Origin: CBDFKS01 sp965248905 | GTDB lineage: Bacteria > Chloroflexota > Dehalococcoidia > Lucifugimonadales > JAGWBF01 | Assembly: GCA_965248905.1 (NCBI GenBank) | Contig: CBDFKS010000007.1 | Coordinates: 124,001 to 188,000 of the forward strand | DNA length: 64,000 bases | Direction of reading: 5' to 3' | Part shown: positions 1-8,410 of the stretch, piece by piece | Layout: every line of letters begins with the position of its first letter | Numbering within the stretch: position 1 is the first letter of the stretch | Position numbers and translations under genes: made by a program | Notes under the pieces: model-generated | The model's input: only the letters and a program-made list of their open reading frames with translations | Database searches by the model: none | What the model was told of the DNA's origin: nothing

Positions 1-1
1 G

Positions 2-343
2 GTAGTGATTATGAACAAAGGTAGGGTGGTGTCCACAGGTGGTGTCGACGAAGTAGTGAGGCAGGCCGGTGTGGCCCAGTCCGTCAAAACACGTTTGGCT
101 TTAACTGACGTCAACCGTGCCATCTTGCTATTGGAAGAAATGCCGGGAATCTTAGCGGCCAGGCAGGCGCCATCCCGCCCTGGAGAAATCATGGTAGAGG
201 TTGCCGATTCAGAGGCTGCCGGCGCCAACTTGGTGGCATCAGCACTAATAGCCGCCCAGATTCCGATACTATCCATCGAGCTCGAAGGAGCGACGCTAAA
301 CGAAGCCTTTCTCAGACTCACCACGAATGCTGAGGAATCATAA
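2..343 (+). CDS. ABC transporter ATP-binding protein, C-terminal part (cut by window edge)
   Basis: The reading frame is open from the first bases and begins with VVIMNKGRVVSTG, the segment that normally follows the Walker B and H-loop region of ABC exporters of the CcmA/NatA type. About 110 residues of accessory C-terminal domain follow. The nucleotide-binding core lies outside the window, so the real start is not seen. The gene ends two bases before the start of an ABC-2 type permease, so both are probably subunits of one exporter. The substrate cannot be told from this piece. Confidence 0.8.
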   Translation, partial: VVIMNKGRVVSTGGVDEVVRQAGVAQSVKTRLALTDVNRAILLLEEMPGILAARQAPSRPGEIMVEVADSEAAGANLVASALIAAQIPILSIELEGATLNEAFLRLTTNAEES

Positions 344-345
344 AC

Positions 346-1158
346 ATGACGACTGATGTGCAGACCGAAAGATTGACAACTGGAATTGGCCCAAAACACG
401 GCTGGATGGTGGTCGCCGGACAGGAACTGCGCGACCTCTGGTTCGGGACACGGGGCCTCACTCTGATTCTAGCCTATAGCGTGATCTTGAGTGTATTGAT
501 CTTCCTTGTGGCAGGGAACGCAGATTTGAACTTGCTGGACGCCCGAGAAACCATAGGCTTGTTTGTACAGGTAACCATGGGACTCGGCACCCTCGCGGCG
601 CTAATCTTCAGTGCTGATGCGATCAGCGGCGAACGCGAGCGAGGAACCCTTGAACATCTACTTCTGACACCGGTTCGACGCCGCGATCTTGTTGTCGGCA
701 AGCTCTTGGCAGCGCTGTCTGTGTGGGTGGCAGCTCTGGCGGTGGCCATTCCCTACATCTTGATTCTCGCCCGCGGACCGGGGATAGCTGGGGATGCGGT
801 GCTGGTGTTGTTGGTTGCTGGGACTCTTGTTGCTACGGCACTCACAGCCCTCGGAGTAGCTGTAAGCTCCGTGTCGCGGACCAACCGCGCCAGCCTCATC
901 ATCGCCATCGTGATCCTTTTGGCCCTGGCTATCCCCAGTCAATTGCCGGCTACAGCCACCCGAGGCGCCTTCGGGGAATTCTTGATCTTGGCCAATCCGG
1001 TGGCCGCCGGGCTAAAACTTGGCGGACGAGTGATCGTGGACCAGGCATCCTGGGCCAGCCAGTGGAAGCTTTTAATCGCACCGGCGATAGCATCGGTTGT
1101 GCTCACAGGAGTCGCAGTAGCCAGTTCTCGCAAGGTTGGTCTGGGAGGCATCCTATGA
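346..1158 (+). CDS. ABC-2 type transporter permease
   Basis: A 270-residue membrane protein with about six hydrophobic segments, the first near residues 38-55 after a short cytoplasmic start. It contains SGERERGTLEHLLLTPVRR near residues 94-112, the cytoplasmic signature of ABC-2 permeases such as NatB and gliding or copper exporters. It lies two bases after the ATPase gene and overlaps the next gene by ATGA, which indicates one transcript. It should form the membrane channel powered by the preceding ATPase. The substrate is unknown. Confidence 0.85.
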   Translation: MTTDVQTERLTTGIGPKHGWMVVAGQELRDLWFGTRGLTLILAYSVILSVLIFLVAGNADLNLLDARETIGLFVQVTMGLGTLAALIFSADAISGERERGTLEHLLLTPVRRRDLVVGKLLAALSVWVAALAVAIPYILILARGPGIAGDAVLVLLVAGTLVATALTALGVAVSSVSRTNRASLIIAIVILLALAIPSQLPATATRGAFGEFLILANPVAAGLKLGGRVIVDQASWASQWKLLIAPAIASVVLTGVAVASSRKVGLGGIL

Positions 1159-1706
1159 AATTCTATAGTTCCATGATCTTTGCCATCGTCATGGTTGTCG
1201 GACTTTGGACGATTACTGGCCACTCGGCATCAGCCGATGTCCCAAGCGACCAACTGATTGTTAGCGTGACACCTACGCAAGTCTCTACGTCGGTAGGAAC
1301 GTCTTTTGAAGTCACTATAACCCTGGATAACATGGCCGAGGAGGCAACGCCTGAGCTGGGCCTCCACATAGACATTACGGACCCTCGAGAGAGCGGCTCT
1401 GTTGACCCCGAAGACTGGGCTCCCAGTTTGACACATTCCATTGCGCCGATAGGGCCCGGGGAGCAGGTGATGCAGTCCTGGACTCTCGCACCCATCCAGG
1501 GGGGTGACTTCGTACTGTATGCCGTGGCCCTCGATATGAACGCGGGAGTTGAGCCGTCGACCCTTGCGGTGTCCAACGGCGTGCCCATACATGTTGAGGA
1601 GAAGAGGAGTTTCAATCCACAGGGAGTCTTGCCCCTCGCCATCGCAATGCCGGCGATGCTTGGCCTGGCACTGGTGTGGCGTCATAGGCGTCTACGACTG
1701 AAATAA
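1155..1706 (+). CDS. Secreted, C-terminally anchored protein of the ABC operon
   Basis: The ATG overlaps the permease stop (ATGA), which fixes this start and shows translational coupling. The 183-residue product has a signal peptide (residues 1-28, ending near SASA), a beta-rich extracellular region resembling a CARDB/NEW3-like Ig fold (SVGTSFEVTITLDN), and one C-terminal membrane segment (about residues 156-173) followed by the basic tail RHRRLRLK. NEW3-like surface proteins often accompany ABC-2 exporters. I infer an exported accessory subunit; no enzyme motif is visible. Confidence 0.7.
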   Translation: MKFYSSMIFAIVMVVGLWTITGHSASADVPSDQLIVSVTPTQVSTSVGTSFEVTITLDNMAEEATPELGLHIDITDPRESGSVDPEDWAPSLTHSIAPIGPGEQVMQSWTLAPIQGGDFVLYAVALDMNAGVEPSTLAVSNGVPIHVEEKRSFNPQGVLPLAIAMPAMLGLALVWRHRRLRLK

Positions 1707-1775
1707 AGCACTTCGGATGCACGCAAGCTCTCGTAGTCAAGACTTAATCTACACGTTCCGCTCGCCTGTTAGGTG

Positions 1776-1791
1776 TTAACTCAATCTTAAC
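1776..1791 (+). promoter_or_regulatory. Direct-repeat box TTAAC-N6-TTAAC
   Basis: Two TTAAC boxes start exactly 11 bp apart, about 77 bp upstream of the acidic PepSY-like gene. Paired direct boxes one helical turn apart are the usual layout for OmpR/PhoB-type response regulators. No regulator gene is adjacent, so this is only a candidate site. Confidence 0.3.
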
Positions 1792-1867
1792 GTGAGCTTC
1801 ATCGCTGCTTCATGTTGGTGTTCTACACTCAAATCATGGAACAAATCTCATCAAGAAAGGAGAGGTA

Positions 1868-2320
1868 ATGAGGATTTTACGCAGGCGTATAGTTCTGGTA
1901 GTGGGATTGGTGGTTATCTTGGCTCTGGCCGGTACCGGCGCAGCACTGGCTGCGGTCTCTGGGTCGGGCGGTGGTAGTGGCGATGACGACCAGCCAATTA
2001 CCGGCGCGGCTCTCGCGAAATGCACGGCCGCCGCCCTCGCTGAACACCCGGACGGCACAGTCACTGAGACCGAAGTCGGCGACGACGGCGCCGCCTACGG
2101 TGTGGAGATCCGGCTCGCGGACGGCAGCGAAATCGAGGTCCACCTCAATAAGAACTGCCAAGTCACCGGCCAGGAAGCCGACGATGATGACGGACCTAAC
2201 GACCAAGACGGCTCCGACGATGATGACGGACCCAACGACCAAGAAGGCTCCGACGACGATGATGGACCTAACGACCAAGACGGTCCCGATGACGACGAAG
2301 ACGGCACCGACGCCAACTGA
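1868..2320 (+). CDS. Secreted PepSY-like protein with acidic repeat tail
   Basis: The ATG follows a strong ribosome site (AGGAGAGG, 1859-1866). The 150-residue product starts MRILRRRIVL with a hydrophobic signal segment to about residue 30. Residues 45-98 have the PepSY pattern, an AAALAEHPDGTVTETEVGD helix-strand unit followed by YGVEIRLADGSEIEVHL. The tail is about 50 residues of DDDDGPNDQ(D/E)GS repeats, almost purely acidic and probably disordered. Secreted PepSY proteins are often inhibitors or cation-responsive proteins; here the role is inferred only. A hairpin follows the gene. Confidence 0.65.
   Translation: MRILRRRIVLVVGLVVILALAGTGAALAAVSGSGGGSGDDDQPITGAALAKCTAAALAEHPDGTVTETEVGDDGAAYGVEIRLADGSEIEVHLNKNCQVTGQEADDDDGPNDQDGSDDDDGPNDQEGSDDDDGPNDQDGPDDDEDGTDAN
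2180..2287 (+). repeat. Three 36-bp in-frame tandem repeats
   Basis: Three 36-bp units (2180-2215, 2216-2251, 2252-2287) and a partial fourth encode the acidic repeats DDDDGPNDQ(D/E)GS of the PepSY-like protein. The units differ at a few positions, so they are not a fresh duplication. Copy number may vary between strains. Confidence 0.85.
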
Positions 2321-2385
2321 TCTGACAAGAGTGGTTCCTCAGCAAGAAGTGCGACAGTAAGCACCGAGCATCACTCGCACCCGTT

Positions 2386-2422
2386 CAGACTGGAGGGACC
2401 GGCTCACGGCCCCTCCAGTCTG
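2386..2422 (+). terminator. Hairpin after the PepSY-like gene
   Basis: A perfect 12-bp stem (CAGACTGGAGGG, 2386-2397, with CCCTCCAGTCTG, 2411-2422) and a 13-nt loop lie 65 bp after the stop. Only a weak T content follows, so it is terminator-like rather than a classic intrinsic terminator. Confidence 0.55.
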
Positions 2423-2505
2423 TGTGCTTAAGCCCCTAGCGCCCCCAGTTGCTTAATGTTCGCATCATATTGCCAAAATAAGAACGGAGAGGAATCCACA
2501 CAGCC

Positions 2506-3345
2506 ATGAAAGCCTACATAATGGTGCTTTTGTTCTCGGTAGTGGTCACGGCGGTAGCGGCCTGCGGCGGAGAAGAGCCCAAACCGGCCGAGAGCTCGCC
2601 AACTCTGGCACCACCAGCCGAGAGTTCGCCAATGCTGACAATACCGGCCGAGACGACCCTGTGCCCGATGAGCTCCGACAGTACTACACCATTCCCCGAC
2701 TCTCTCGCGTTCATCGAGTTCAACTCCACTGATGAAGATGTGGGCTTTCATGCCACCTTTGACGCCCCGGGATGGACAGAAGCGGTTATTTGCGGCCCTG
2801 ACAACAGCAAGCTCTTTGAGGTCAAGGCCGGGGGAAGCACGGAGAGGTACGGCCTTTCCGAGCTATTCTTTGAGGGTGCGGAGCCGTCATTGGATGAGCA
2901 ACCCCTTAGTGAGTTTTTGGCCAGGTTCCCAGAGGGAGAGTACATCTTCGCTGGCGTGACAACTGGAGGCGACGCCTTGATGAGTGCGGTGACATTTACC
3001 CACGACATCCCGGACGGCCCTGTTATGATCTCGCCTGAAGAGGACGAGGTGATGGACCTGGACGCAGTTGTTATAGCCTGGGAGCCTGTGACCAATCCGC
3101 CAGGCGTCAAAGTCGTCCGCTATGAGGTTTTCGTGGCTCCGGCGCAACCCCCGGAAGGGGTCCCGCCACCCGTGCTGGACATCGAATTGTTCCTAGAGTT
3201 ACCCTCCACGGTTACCGAGGTGGAGATTCCTCATGAGTTCCTGGTGCCGGGTATCGCCTACGACTTCGAGGTATTGGCGATAGAGGTCGGCGGAAACAAG
3301 ACCATTACTGCGGGTGAGTTTATTACAGCCGAGGCAACACAGTGA
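2506..3345 (+). CDS. Lipoprotein with fibronectin-like C-terminal region
   Basis: A GGAGAGG ribosome site at 2485-2491 precedes the ATG. The 279-residue product has a signal peptide with lipobox VAAC and mature end CGGEEPKP. A Pro/Ser/Thr linker with repeated PAESSP follows, then a beta-rich globular region. Residues 175-275 (DLDAVVIAWEPVTNPPGVKVVRYEVFV) read like a fibronectin type III domain. It should be an outer-face lipoprotein. No catalytic motif is seen and the function is unknown. Confidence 0.7.
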   Translation: MKAYIMVLLFSVVVTAVAACGGEEPKPAESSPTLAPPAESSPMLTIPAETTLCPMSSDSTTPFPDSLAFIEFNSTDEDVGFHATFDAPGWTEAVICGPDNSKLFEVKAGGSTERYGLSELFFEGAEPSLDEQPLSEFLARFPEGEYIFAGVTTGGDALMSAVTFTHDIPDGPVMISPEEDEVMDLDAVVIAWEPVTNPPGVKVVRYEVFVAPAQPPEGVPPPVLDIELFLELPSTVTEVEIPHEFLVPGIAYDFEVLAIEVGGNKTITAGEFITAEATQ

Positions 3346-3443
3346 GGCTTAAGGTAGTCGACAGAGAAGGACGCCCAAAACGACACCATTCCGAGGCAGG
3401 TGTTGGAGGATGGGGACGATGATTACAGGCATGAGATTGCGCC

Positions 3444-4367
3444 ATGGCTAGAGTAGGTATGGTATTTAGCACGGTCTGTATACTTGCTCTAGCTACATGG
3501 ACATTGTTGGGCATTACCGGCCGAGGCGACCAGAATCCGTTCGCCGGCTCCGAGATTATTCTTGAATCCAGAGCTTGGCCCAGTTCCGCCGATGAGGTGA
3601 CGTTCGCGGTCATCGGAGACTATGGTACCGGCCGTGCAGACCAGTTTCGGGTCGCTCGCCAGATGGCCGAAACATACCGGATACAGCCATATGGCCATTT
3701 GCTCACCGTCGGGGACAATGTATACGATGGTACGGTAGTGGACAGGGCGCCGGAAGTCATCGATAGACCTTACAGACCTTTGTGGGATGCAGGGGTCGAA
3801 TTTCGCCCAGCCCTTGGGAACCACGACGTAGGTGAAGGAGGCAGTCTGTCGGAGACCCTGAAGACCCTGGGAATGCCAAATCGCTATTATTCCTTTACCG
3901 TTGGCCCAGTGGACTTCTTCGCGCTGGATTCAAACTGGATGACATCTCAGCAACTGGATTGGCTCAGAGAAGGGCTGACTTGCTCGGACAATAAGTGGCA
4001 GGTGGCTTATATGCATCATCCGCTCTACTCTTCTGGGAGTCACGGTTCTGACGCCTATCTTAGAGCAATCCTAGAGCCAGTCCTGGTAGATGGAGGGGCT
4101 GACATTGTGTTCTCCGGCCACGACCACAACTACGAACGTACCACTCCCCAACATGGTATCGCCCATGTGGTGACGGGAGGCGGTGCAAAGCTTAGATCCG
4201 TTGGCGACAGCGAGTTCACGGCAGTGAGCGAATCTGAGTTACATTTCCTTCTCGTAAAGGTTCTGGAGAACGACATGGACGTCAAGGCAATCAACAAGGA
4301 TGGACTGTTCATAGACTCATTTGCTATTGAACCAAGGCCGGCACTGGTGCCTTGCACCGTCGACTGA
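3444..4367 (+). CDS. Membrane-anchored metallophosphoesterase (purple acid phosphatase-like)
   Basis: The 307-residue product has an N-terminal membrane segment (residues 5-24) and then the full calcineurin-like metal-binding set in order: GDYGTG (about 57), GDNVYDG (about 92), GNHD (about 125), MHHP (about 190) and GHDHNYER (about 225). This matches metal-dependent phosphoesterases of the purple acid phosphatase/alkaline phosphatase D type. It should hydrolyse phosphoesters outside the membrane. No good ribosome site precedes the ATG, but a stop blocks the other upstream ATGs. It converges with the antiporter gene. Confidence 0.85.
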   Translation: MARVGMVFSTVCILALATWTLLGITGRGDQNPFAGSEIILESRAWPSSADEVTFAVIGDYGTGRADQFRVARQMAETYRIQPYGHLLTVGDNVYDGTVVDRAPEVIDRPYRPLWDAGVEFRPALGNHDVGEGGSLSETLKTLGMPNRYYSFTVGPVDFFALDSNWMTSQQLDWLREGLTCSDNKWQVAYMHHPLYSSGSHGSDAYLRAILEPVLVDGGADIVFSGHDHNYERTTPQHGIAHVVTGGGAKLRSVGDSEFTAVSESELHFLLVKVLENDMDVKAINKDGLFIDSFAIEPRPALVPCTVD

Positions 4368-4411
4368 TGATCCCCGTTTCTGGCCGAGGGTGTGCCGTGC
4401 AGCAGATATGG

Positions 4412-6202
4412 CTAGTCATCCTCTTGAGTTTCGGACTCGTCTGGCCCGAGAAATGTCCGGCTAAATGTGGCCTCTAGCACTTTGTGCACTTTGAACGCTG
4501 CTCTGCCCGTCAAAAACACTACTCCGACTATCAAAAGGATTGCCACGGGTATTGAGAACTCTCCGATGGAAAGGAGCTGGGTCATGAGTGGAATGGCCCA
4601 TATAGCCACCAGGATCACGATTACCGCAAGAATCGTATCTCGAAAAATTGCCCGTACGTTTTCTCTCCGCCACAGTTGGCGTGAGGCGAAGCTACGGCTA
4701 AACAGCAAAGTGGTAAGTTGATCAGCGATAGATCGGAGCTCATTCCAGACGAATATAGCGGGCGGTATGCACAGAACAACTATCGATACTCCTATTATCA
4801 AGCCCACGATATTCTCCGGCAGATGCGTGAGGTCCGCTAGATCATGCGTAAATCGTAAGATTATGGTCCCCGCTGTGATAAACACGATCATGATGCCCAA
4901 ATTCAACAGGACACCGAGACCATTACGTCGAATCTGCTTAGCCGCATCGCTCTTGAGATTGAAAGAGCTTCGTAGGATGAACAGCCAGCTAGATAGATTG
5001 TCCACATATTGGTGGAGCAAAGCTGGCGACTTACGGTCAAGGAAAGATGCGGTGGCATTAGCCGAGCGAAAAAGGAAAGGATACACAAGAGAAGTAATGG
5101 CAGTTGTAACTGTCACCACCGGGTACATGAAGGTACCCACCGCTCCGTGGTCCGACCCCACCTTGACCATGGCCAGCGAAAACTCACCGATCTGAGGCAT
5201 CCCCATCCCGACCTTAAGCGCCGTTCGACCGCCATGGCCGGTCAGGAATGTGCCAGTTGTGTCGGCGATGATCTTTCCCACGATAAATACGGCGGAAACC
5301 GCCAGCGCGGGGCCTATGAAGCTGGTGAACAGGGACAGGTCTACCAGCATTCCTATTGATACGAAGAAGAGGGCGGCAAACATATCCCGCACAGGACTCA
5401 TCGTGCTCAAGAGCTCTTCCGAATGGTCGGAATCGCCCATTACAGTACCGATCAAGAAGGCGCCTGCCGCTGCGGAGATACCCAGTTCGTGAGCGACCAC
5501 CGCCAGCCCAAAGCACAGTGCCAGAGCCGTTATAAGCAATGTCTCTTGAGACTGAAATCTGGCTACAAACTTGATGAGACTTGGCACGAAGAGTGCTCCG
5601 AACACCAGGGCACTAGCCGCGAAGATTGCCAGCTTGCCTATCAAGAACCCGATCTCACCGGCGTCGGCGGTATCGGTGGTAGCTACTCCCGAGAGGACGC
5701 TGAGCAGTACTACGGCAGCGAAATCTTCCACCACCAGTATGCCCACGATTAGCCGGCCATCGATGTCCGTCAACCGTCCGGAATCTCTGAGCATTTTGAC
5801 CAGAATAGCCGAGCTACTGATGGCCAGGGCCGACCCCAGGAAAAAGGCTTCTTTTCCGTTCCATCCAAGCAACAGGCCGATCTCGAACCCAAGAGCGATC
5901 ATAAAGGTGATCTCCAGGGTCCCGATAATTATCACCTGCAACCCGATCTGGCGAATTCGTTCCCAGCCGAACTCCAGACCCAATGCGAACAGCAGAAGGA
6001 TCAGGCCCAAATCGGCCAACAGGCGTATGGTCTCGATATCCCTTATTAACGGGTCGGGTAAAGTGAAAGGTCCGATGATCAACCCGGCAATCAGGTAGCC
6101 AAGGATGGTCGATTGGCCCAGTTGGCGGAAGATCACCAGTGCGCCACCAGCCACTGCCATGATGATGGCGAAATCTCTTACTAATCCAAAATCTTCGGCC
6201 AT
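4412..6202 (-). CDS. CPA2 family monovalent cation:proton antiporter (Kef-type)
   Basis: A 596-residue integral membrane protein. The first 380 residues carry the Na+/H+ exchanger fold with about twelve hydrophobic segments and motifs such as LLLFALGLEFGWERI (about 70) and the ASSSAILVKMLRDSG region (about 128). The C-terminal third adds more membrane segments and ends in an acidic tail. No TrkA-N nucleotide-binding domain is seen, unlike full KefB/KefC. It should exchange K+ or Na+ for protons. It stands alone and converges with the phosphoesterase gene. Confidence 0.85.
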   Translation of the reverse strand: MAEDFGLVRDFAIIMAVAGGALVIFRQLGQSTILGYLIAGLIIGPFTLPDPLIRDIETIRLLADLGLILLLFALGLEFGWERIRQIGLQVIIIGTLEITFMIALGFEIGLLLGWNGKEAFFLGSALAISSSAILVKMLRDSGRLTDIDGRLIVGILVVEDFAAVVLLSVLSGVATTDTADAGEIGFLIGKLAIFAASALVFGALFVPSLIKFVARFQSQETLLITALALCFGLAVVAHELGISAAAGAFLIGTVMGDSDHSEELLSTMSPVRDMFAALFFVSIGMLVDLSLFTSFIGPALAVSAVFIVGKIIADTTGTFLTGHGGRTALKVGMGMPQIGEFSLAMVKVGSDHGAVGTFMYPVVTVTTAITSLVYPFLFRSANATASFLDRKSPALLHQYVDNLSSWLFILRSSFNLKSDAAKQIRRNGLGVLLNLGIMIVFITAGTIILRFTHDLADLTHLPENIVGLIIGVSIVVLCIPPAIFVWNELRSIADQLTTLLFSRSFASRQLWRRENVRAIFRDTILAVIVILVAIWAIPLMTQLLSIGEFSIPVAILLIVGVVFLTGRAAFKVHKVLEATFSRTFLGPDESETQEDD

Positions 6203-6286
6203 TGGTCAAAGCATAATATAAGTGAATTTGGTCGTTCAAGGAGAAATGCCTAGTGCGAAAAGCCTAACCTGGGTGAACTGGTGAGA

Positions 6287-6484
6287 TTAGCGGTAGTTAC
6301 GCTGCACTCTGGGCTCTATGACGTAGATGCCCCGGCCATCGGTGCTCAAAACGAAAAAAGCAGAACGAGCAGCTATGGCAGGGCCTGGGGAGATGCCGCT
6401 AGTCCCATCGGCTGCCAGTGCGCTCTGGTCCAGCGGTTGGAGTGATATGCCCGTTTTGCGAGAGTGTTGGTCCGACGAGATCAC
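6287..6484 (-). pseudogene. Possible beta-propeller remnant
   Basis: A 65-codon open stretch upstream of the antiporter, ending SAFFVLSTDGRGIYVIEPR. The pattern resembles the last blade of a PQQ-like or YVTN beta-propeller. No longer frame continues it, so it may be a decayed gene end or chance. The rest of 6203-6621 shows nothing I can support. Confidence 0.25.
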
Positions 6485-6621
6485 TGCTCGGTGGACACAG
6501 GGCAGACCTCGTCAAAGCCACATGGGATTTACGTGGATCCCTTGACCTGAAAACCGGGGTCTTCCCGGCGCGAAGGAATGGGTCCTAATTGCTATTTCGG
6601 GATAAGCGACCGGGCGGCACG

Positions 6622-7350
6622 CTATCCCTTCAGATACTTATCGAACCAGGCTATCGTCTTGGACCAGGCGTCCCGTGCCGGCTCTGGCCGGAAGCTTCCC
6701 CGAGCGTCGCAGTGGAAGCCGTGTCCACAGCCGGGGTACATGTGGAACTGGTGAGCCTTTCCGTGCTTCTTCAGCTCGGCCTCGATTTTGTCCACGTCTT
6801 CCATGGTAGGGTTCTGGTCGTCCTCCCCAAACAAACCCAGCACCGGTGAGCTGATATTTGAGGTCTGGTCAAAGGGAGAAGGCCCATCTGCTCCAAAGGG
6901 ATTGAGAATGGCGCCGCCGTAATACACCGCCGTAGCCTTGATGTCGGCAATATTGCAGGCGGAGAGATAGGCCACCCTGCCCCCAAAACAGAACCCGACG
7001 ATTCCAATTCGGTCGGCCTGGACAAAAGGCTGTGATTTCAAGTACTCCACGGCCGCTGTGACGTCGGCCAGGATATTGGCATCAGTGCATTCGCCCATGC
7101 GTGATATGGCTGTTTGCAACTCTTCATGGAGGCCTAAAGTCATGCGGCCCTCGCGATGGAACATCGCCGGCGCCAGTCCTACATAGCCCTGGGACGGCAG
7201 ACGGTCGGCCACGGACTGAATGTGGGAGTTCACTCCCCAAACCTCTTGAATTACGACGACAGCCGGGTACTTCCCTGAGGCTTCTGGCTGGGTTAGGTAG
7301 CCCTCCATGGTGTCTCCGCCGACTTTCATGTCTACCCATTGCGGTGGCAT
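6622..7350 (-). CDS. Dienelactone hydrolase family protein
   Basis: The frame is open further upstream, but the ATG at 7350 has a clear GGAGG (7358-7362) eight bases before it, giving 242 residues, the usual family size. The start MPPQWVDMKVGGDTMEGYL is typical. The catalytic triad is visible: Cys in GFCFGG (about 125), Asp in GEDDQNP (about 175) and His in GCGHGF (about 208). Family members open dienelactones to maleylacetate or act as general carboxyl-ester hydrolases. It probably serves aromatic or lactone breakdown in the cytoplasm. Confidence 0.88.
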   Translation of the reverse strand: MPPQWVDMKVGGDTMEGYLTQPEASGKYPAVVVIQEVWGVNSHIQSVADRLPSQGYVGLAPAMFHREGRMTLGLHEELQTAISRMGECTDANILADVTAAVEYLKSQPFVQADRIGIVGFCFGGRVAYLSACNIADIKATAVYYGGAILNPFGADGPSPFDQTSNISSPVLGLFGEDDQNPTMEDVDKIEAELKKHGKAHQFHMYPGCGHGFHCDARGSFRPEPARDAWSKTIAWFDKYLKG

Positions 7351-7551
7351 AAGCGTGCCTCCTTGTAGCGAGTTGATAGTGGTTGTTTCTGCCGCCCGAC
7401 GGAGGCCAAATTGGGTATCCCTATCCAGTGTCCGCGGCAGACGTGTGTGCTTGACGAAAGCAAGTTTAGTGGCACGGATTGACGGTGTCAATATGGGTGT
7501 GGTAGAGCCAGGATCTTTCGATTCTTGCCCTGAGTGAGTGTTTTTGCCTGC

Positions 7552-7616
7552 CCTGCACCTGTCGAAGGGCTTACTCATGATTCGACACGCCTGTTCTGAG
7601 CTTGCCGAAGGGTTCA
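7552..7616 (+). repeat. REP-like direct repeat pair (TGTCGAAGGG / TGCCGAAGGG)
   Basis: Two imperfect direct copies of a (C/T)TG(T/C)CGAAGGG motif, each followed by a loose CTTACTCATG/TTCACCATG match, lie about 40 bp apart behind the hydrolase promoter region. The TGAGCTTG(T/C)CGAAGG core is a common dispersed intergenic repeat in environmental bacterial genomes. It is non-coding. Confidence 0.5.
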
Positions 7617-7652
7617 CCATGGGCGATATTTGGGGCCTGTCAAAGATAATAC

Positions 7653-7790
7653 AAAGACCCTTACGAACTCTGCAGGGTCTTGTAGTTCTCCCTTATTGTC
7701 ATTGCTACGAAAATGTCTTTGCGAGCGAAGCGAAGCAATCTCAGGGTGGGAGATTGCTTCAGGGCTTCTCCCTTAGTAATGACAATTAAG
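7653..7790 (+). repeat. Palindromic intergenic repeat with nested hairpins
   Basis: Three inverted pairs occur: AAAGACCC/GGGTCTT (7653-7660, 7675-7681), ATTGTCATT/AATGACAAT (7695-7703, 7779-7787) and GAAGCAATCTC/GAGATTGCTTC (7732-7742, 7750-7760). The last two are nested around a common centre, so the 90-bp unit can fold as one long hairpin. The GCGAAGCAATCTC core resembles MITE/REP-type units. It sits just beside an IS630 element. Confidence 0.6.
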
Positions 7791-7939
7791 AGACCTTTCC
7801 GAGGTCTGTGACTGACCTGTGACTCTTTCAAGATAAGATACACACTAGTACTCAGTCAACTCGGTTTTGGTAATTGTTTAAGAAAACGTCTAAGGTTGCT
7901 ACCCTTTTTTAGGAGTGTTGACGTAGGAGGGTGGCAGCC

Positions 7940-8410
7940 ATGGGACGAGAACGGTATGTGGTCCGGTTGGAAAGGGAAGAACGAGACCAGTTGGAACGAC
8001 TGATTCGCGGGGGAAAGAGCCCAGCGCGAAAGGTTGCCCGGGCCCGTATTCTGCTAAAGGCAGATACGGGCTGGGGGGTGATGCGCATCGTGGAGGCGCT
8101 GGACACGTCTGCGGGTACGGTGTGCCGTACCAAGCGGCGGTACCTGGAGGGAGGACTGAAGCGGGCCTTGGAGGAAGATCCTCGGCCAGGACATCCGACC
8201 AAACTGGATGAGCGGGGGGAAGCGCACCTGATTGCCCTGGCGTGCAGCGAGGCCCCCCCAGGCCATGACCACTGGACCCTGCGGCTCCTGGCAAACAAGG
8301 TGGTGGAGTTGGGGCTGGCGCCCTCCATGTCCCACGAGGGAATTCGCAAGCGGTTGAAAAAAACAGTCTCAAGCCGTGGCAGAAGAAGGAGTGGTGTATT
8401 CCCCAGGTGA
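7940..8410 (+). CDS. IS630 transposase, first frame (DNA-binding part)
   Basis: The ATG at 7940 is preferred over the in-frame GTG at 7931 because AGGAGG (7925-7930) abuts the GTG but lies nine bases before the ATG. The product has two helix-turn-helix units, including ARKVARARILLKADTGWGVM and IVEALDTSAGTVCRTKRRYL, and GHDHWTLRLLANKVVELG near residue 115, the usual IS630 N-terminal domain. The zero frame ends soon after an A7 run (8357-8363). The conserved sequence continues in the -1 frame. Confidence 0.9.
   Translation: MGRERYVVRLEREERDQLERLIRGGKSPARKVARARILLKADTGWGVMRIVEALDTSAGTVCRTKRRYLEGGLKRALEEDPRPGHPTKLDERGEAHLIALACSEAPPGHDHWTLRLLANKVVELGLAPSMSHEGIRKRLKKTVSSRGRRRSGVFPR

Noticed and set aside
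723..1154. Upstream extension of the frame at 1155-1706 into the permease gene
   Set aside because: It overlaps a real membrane protein in another frame; the ATGA overlap and signal peptide fix the start at 1155.
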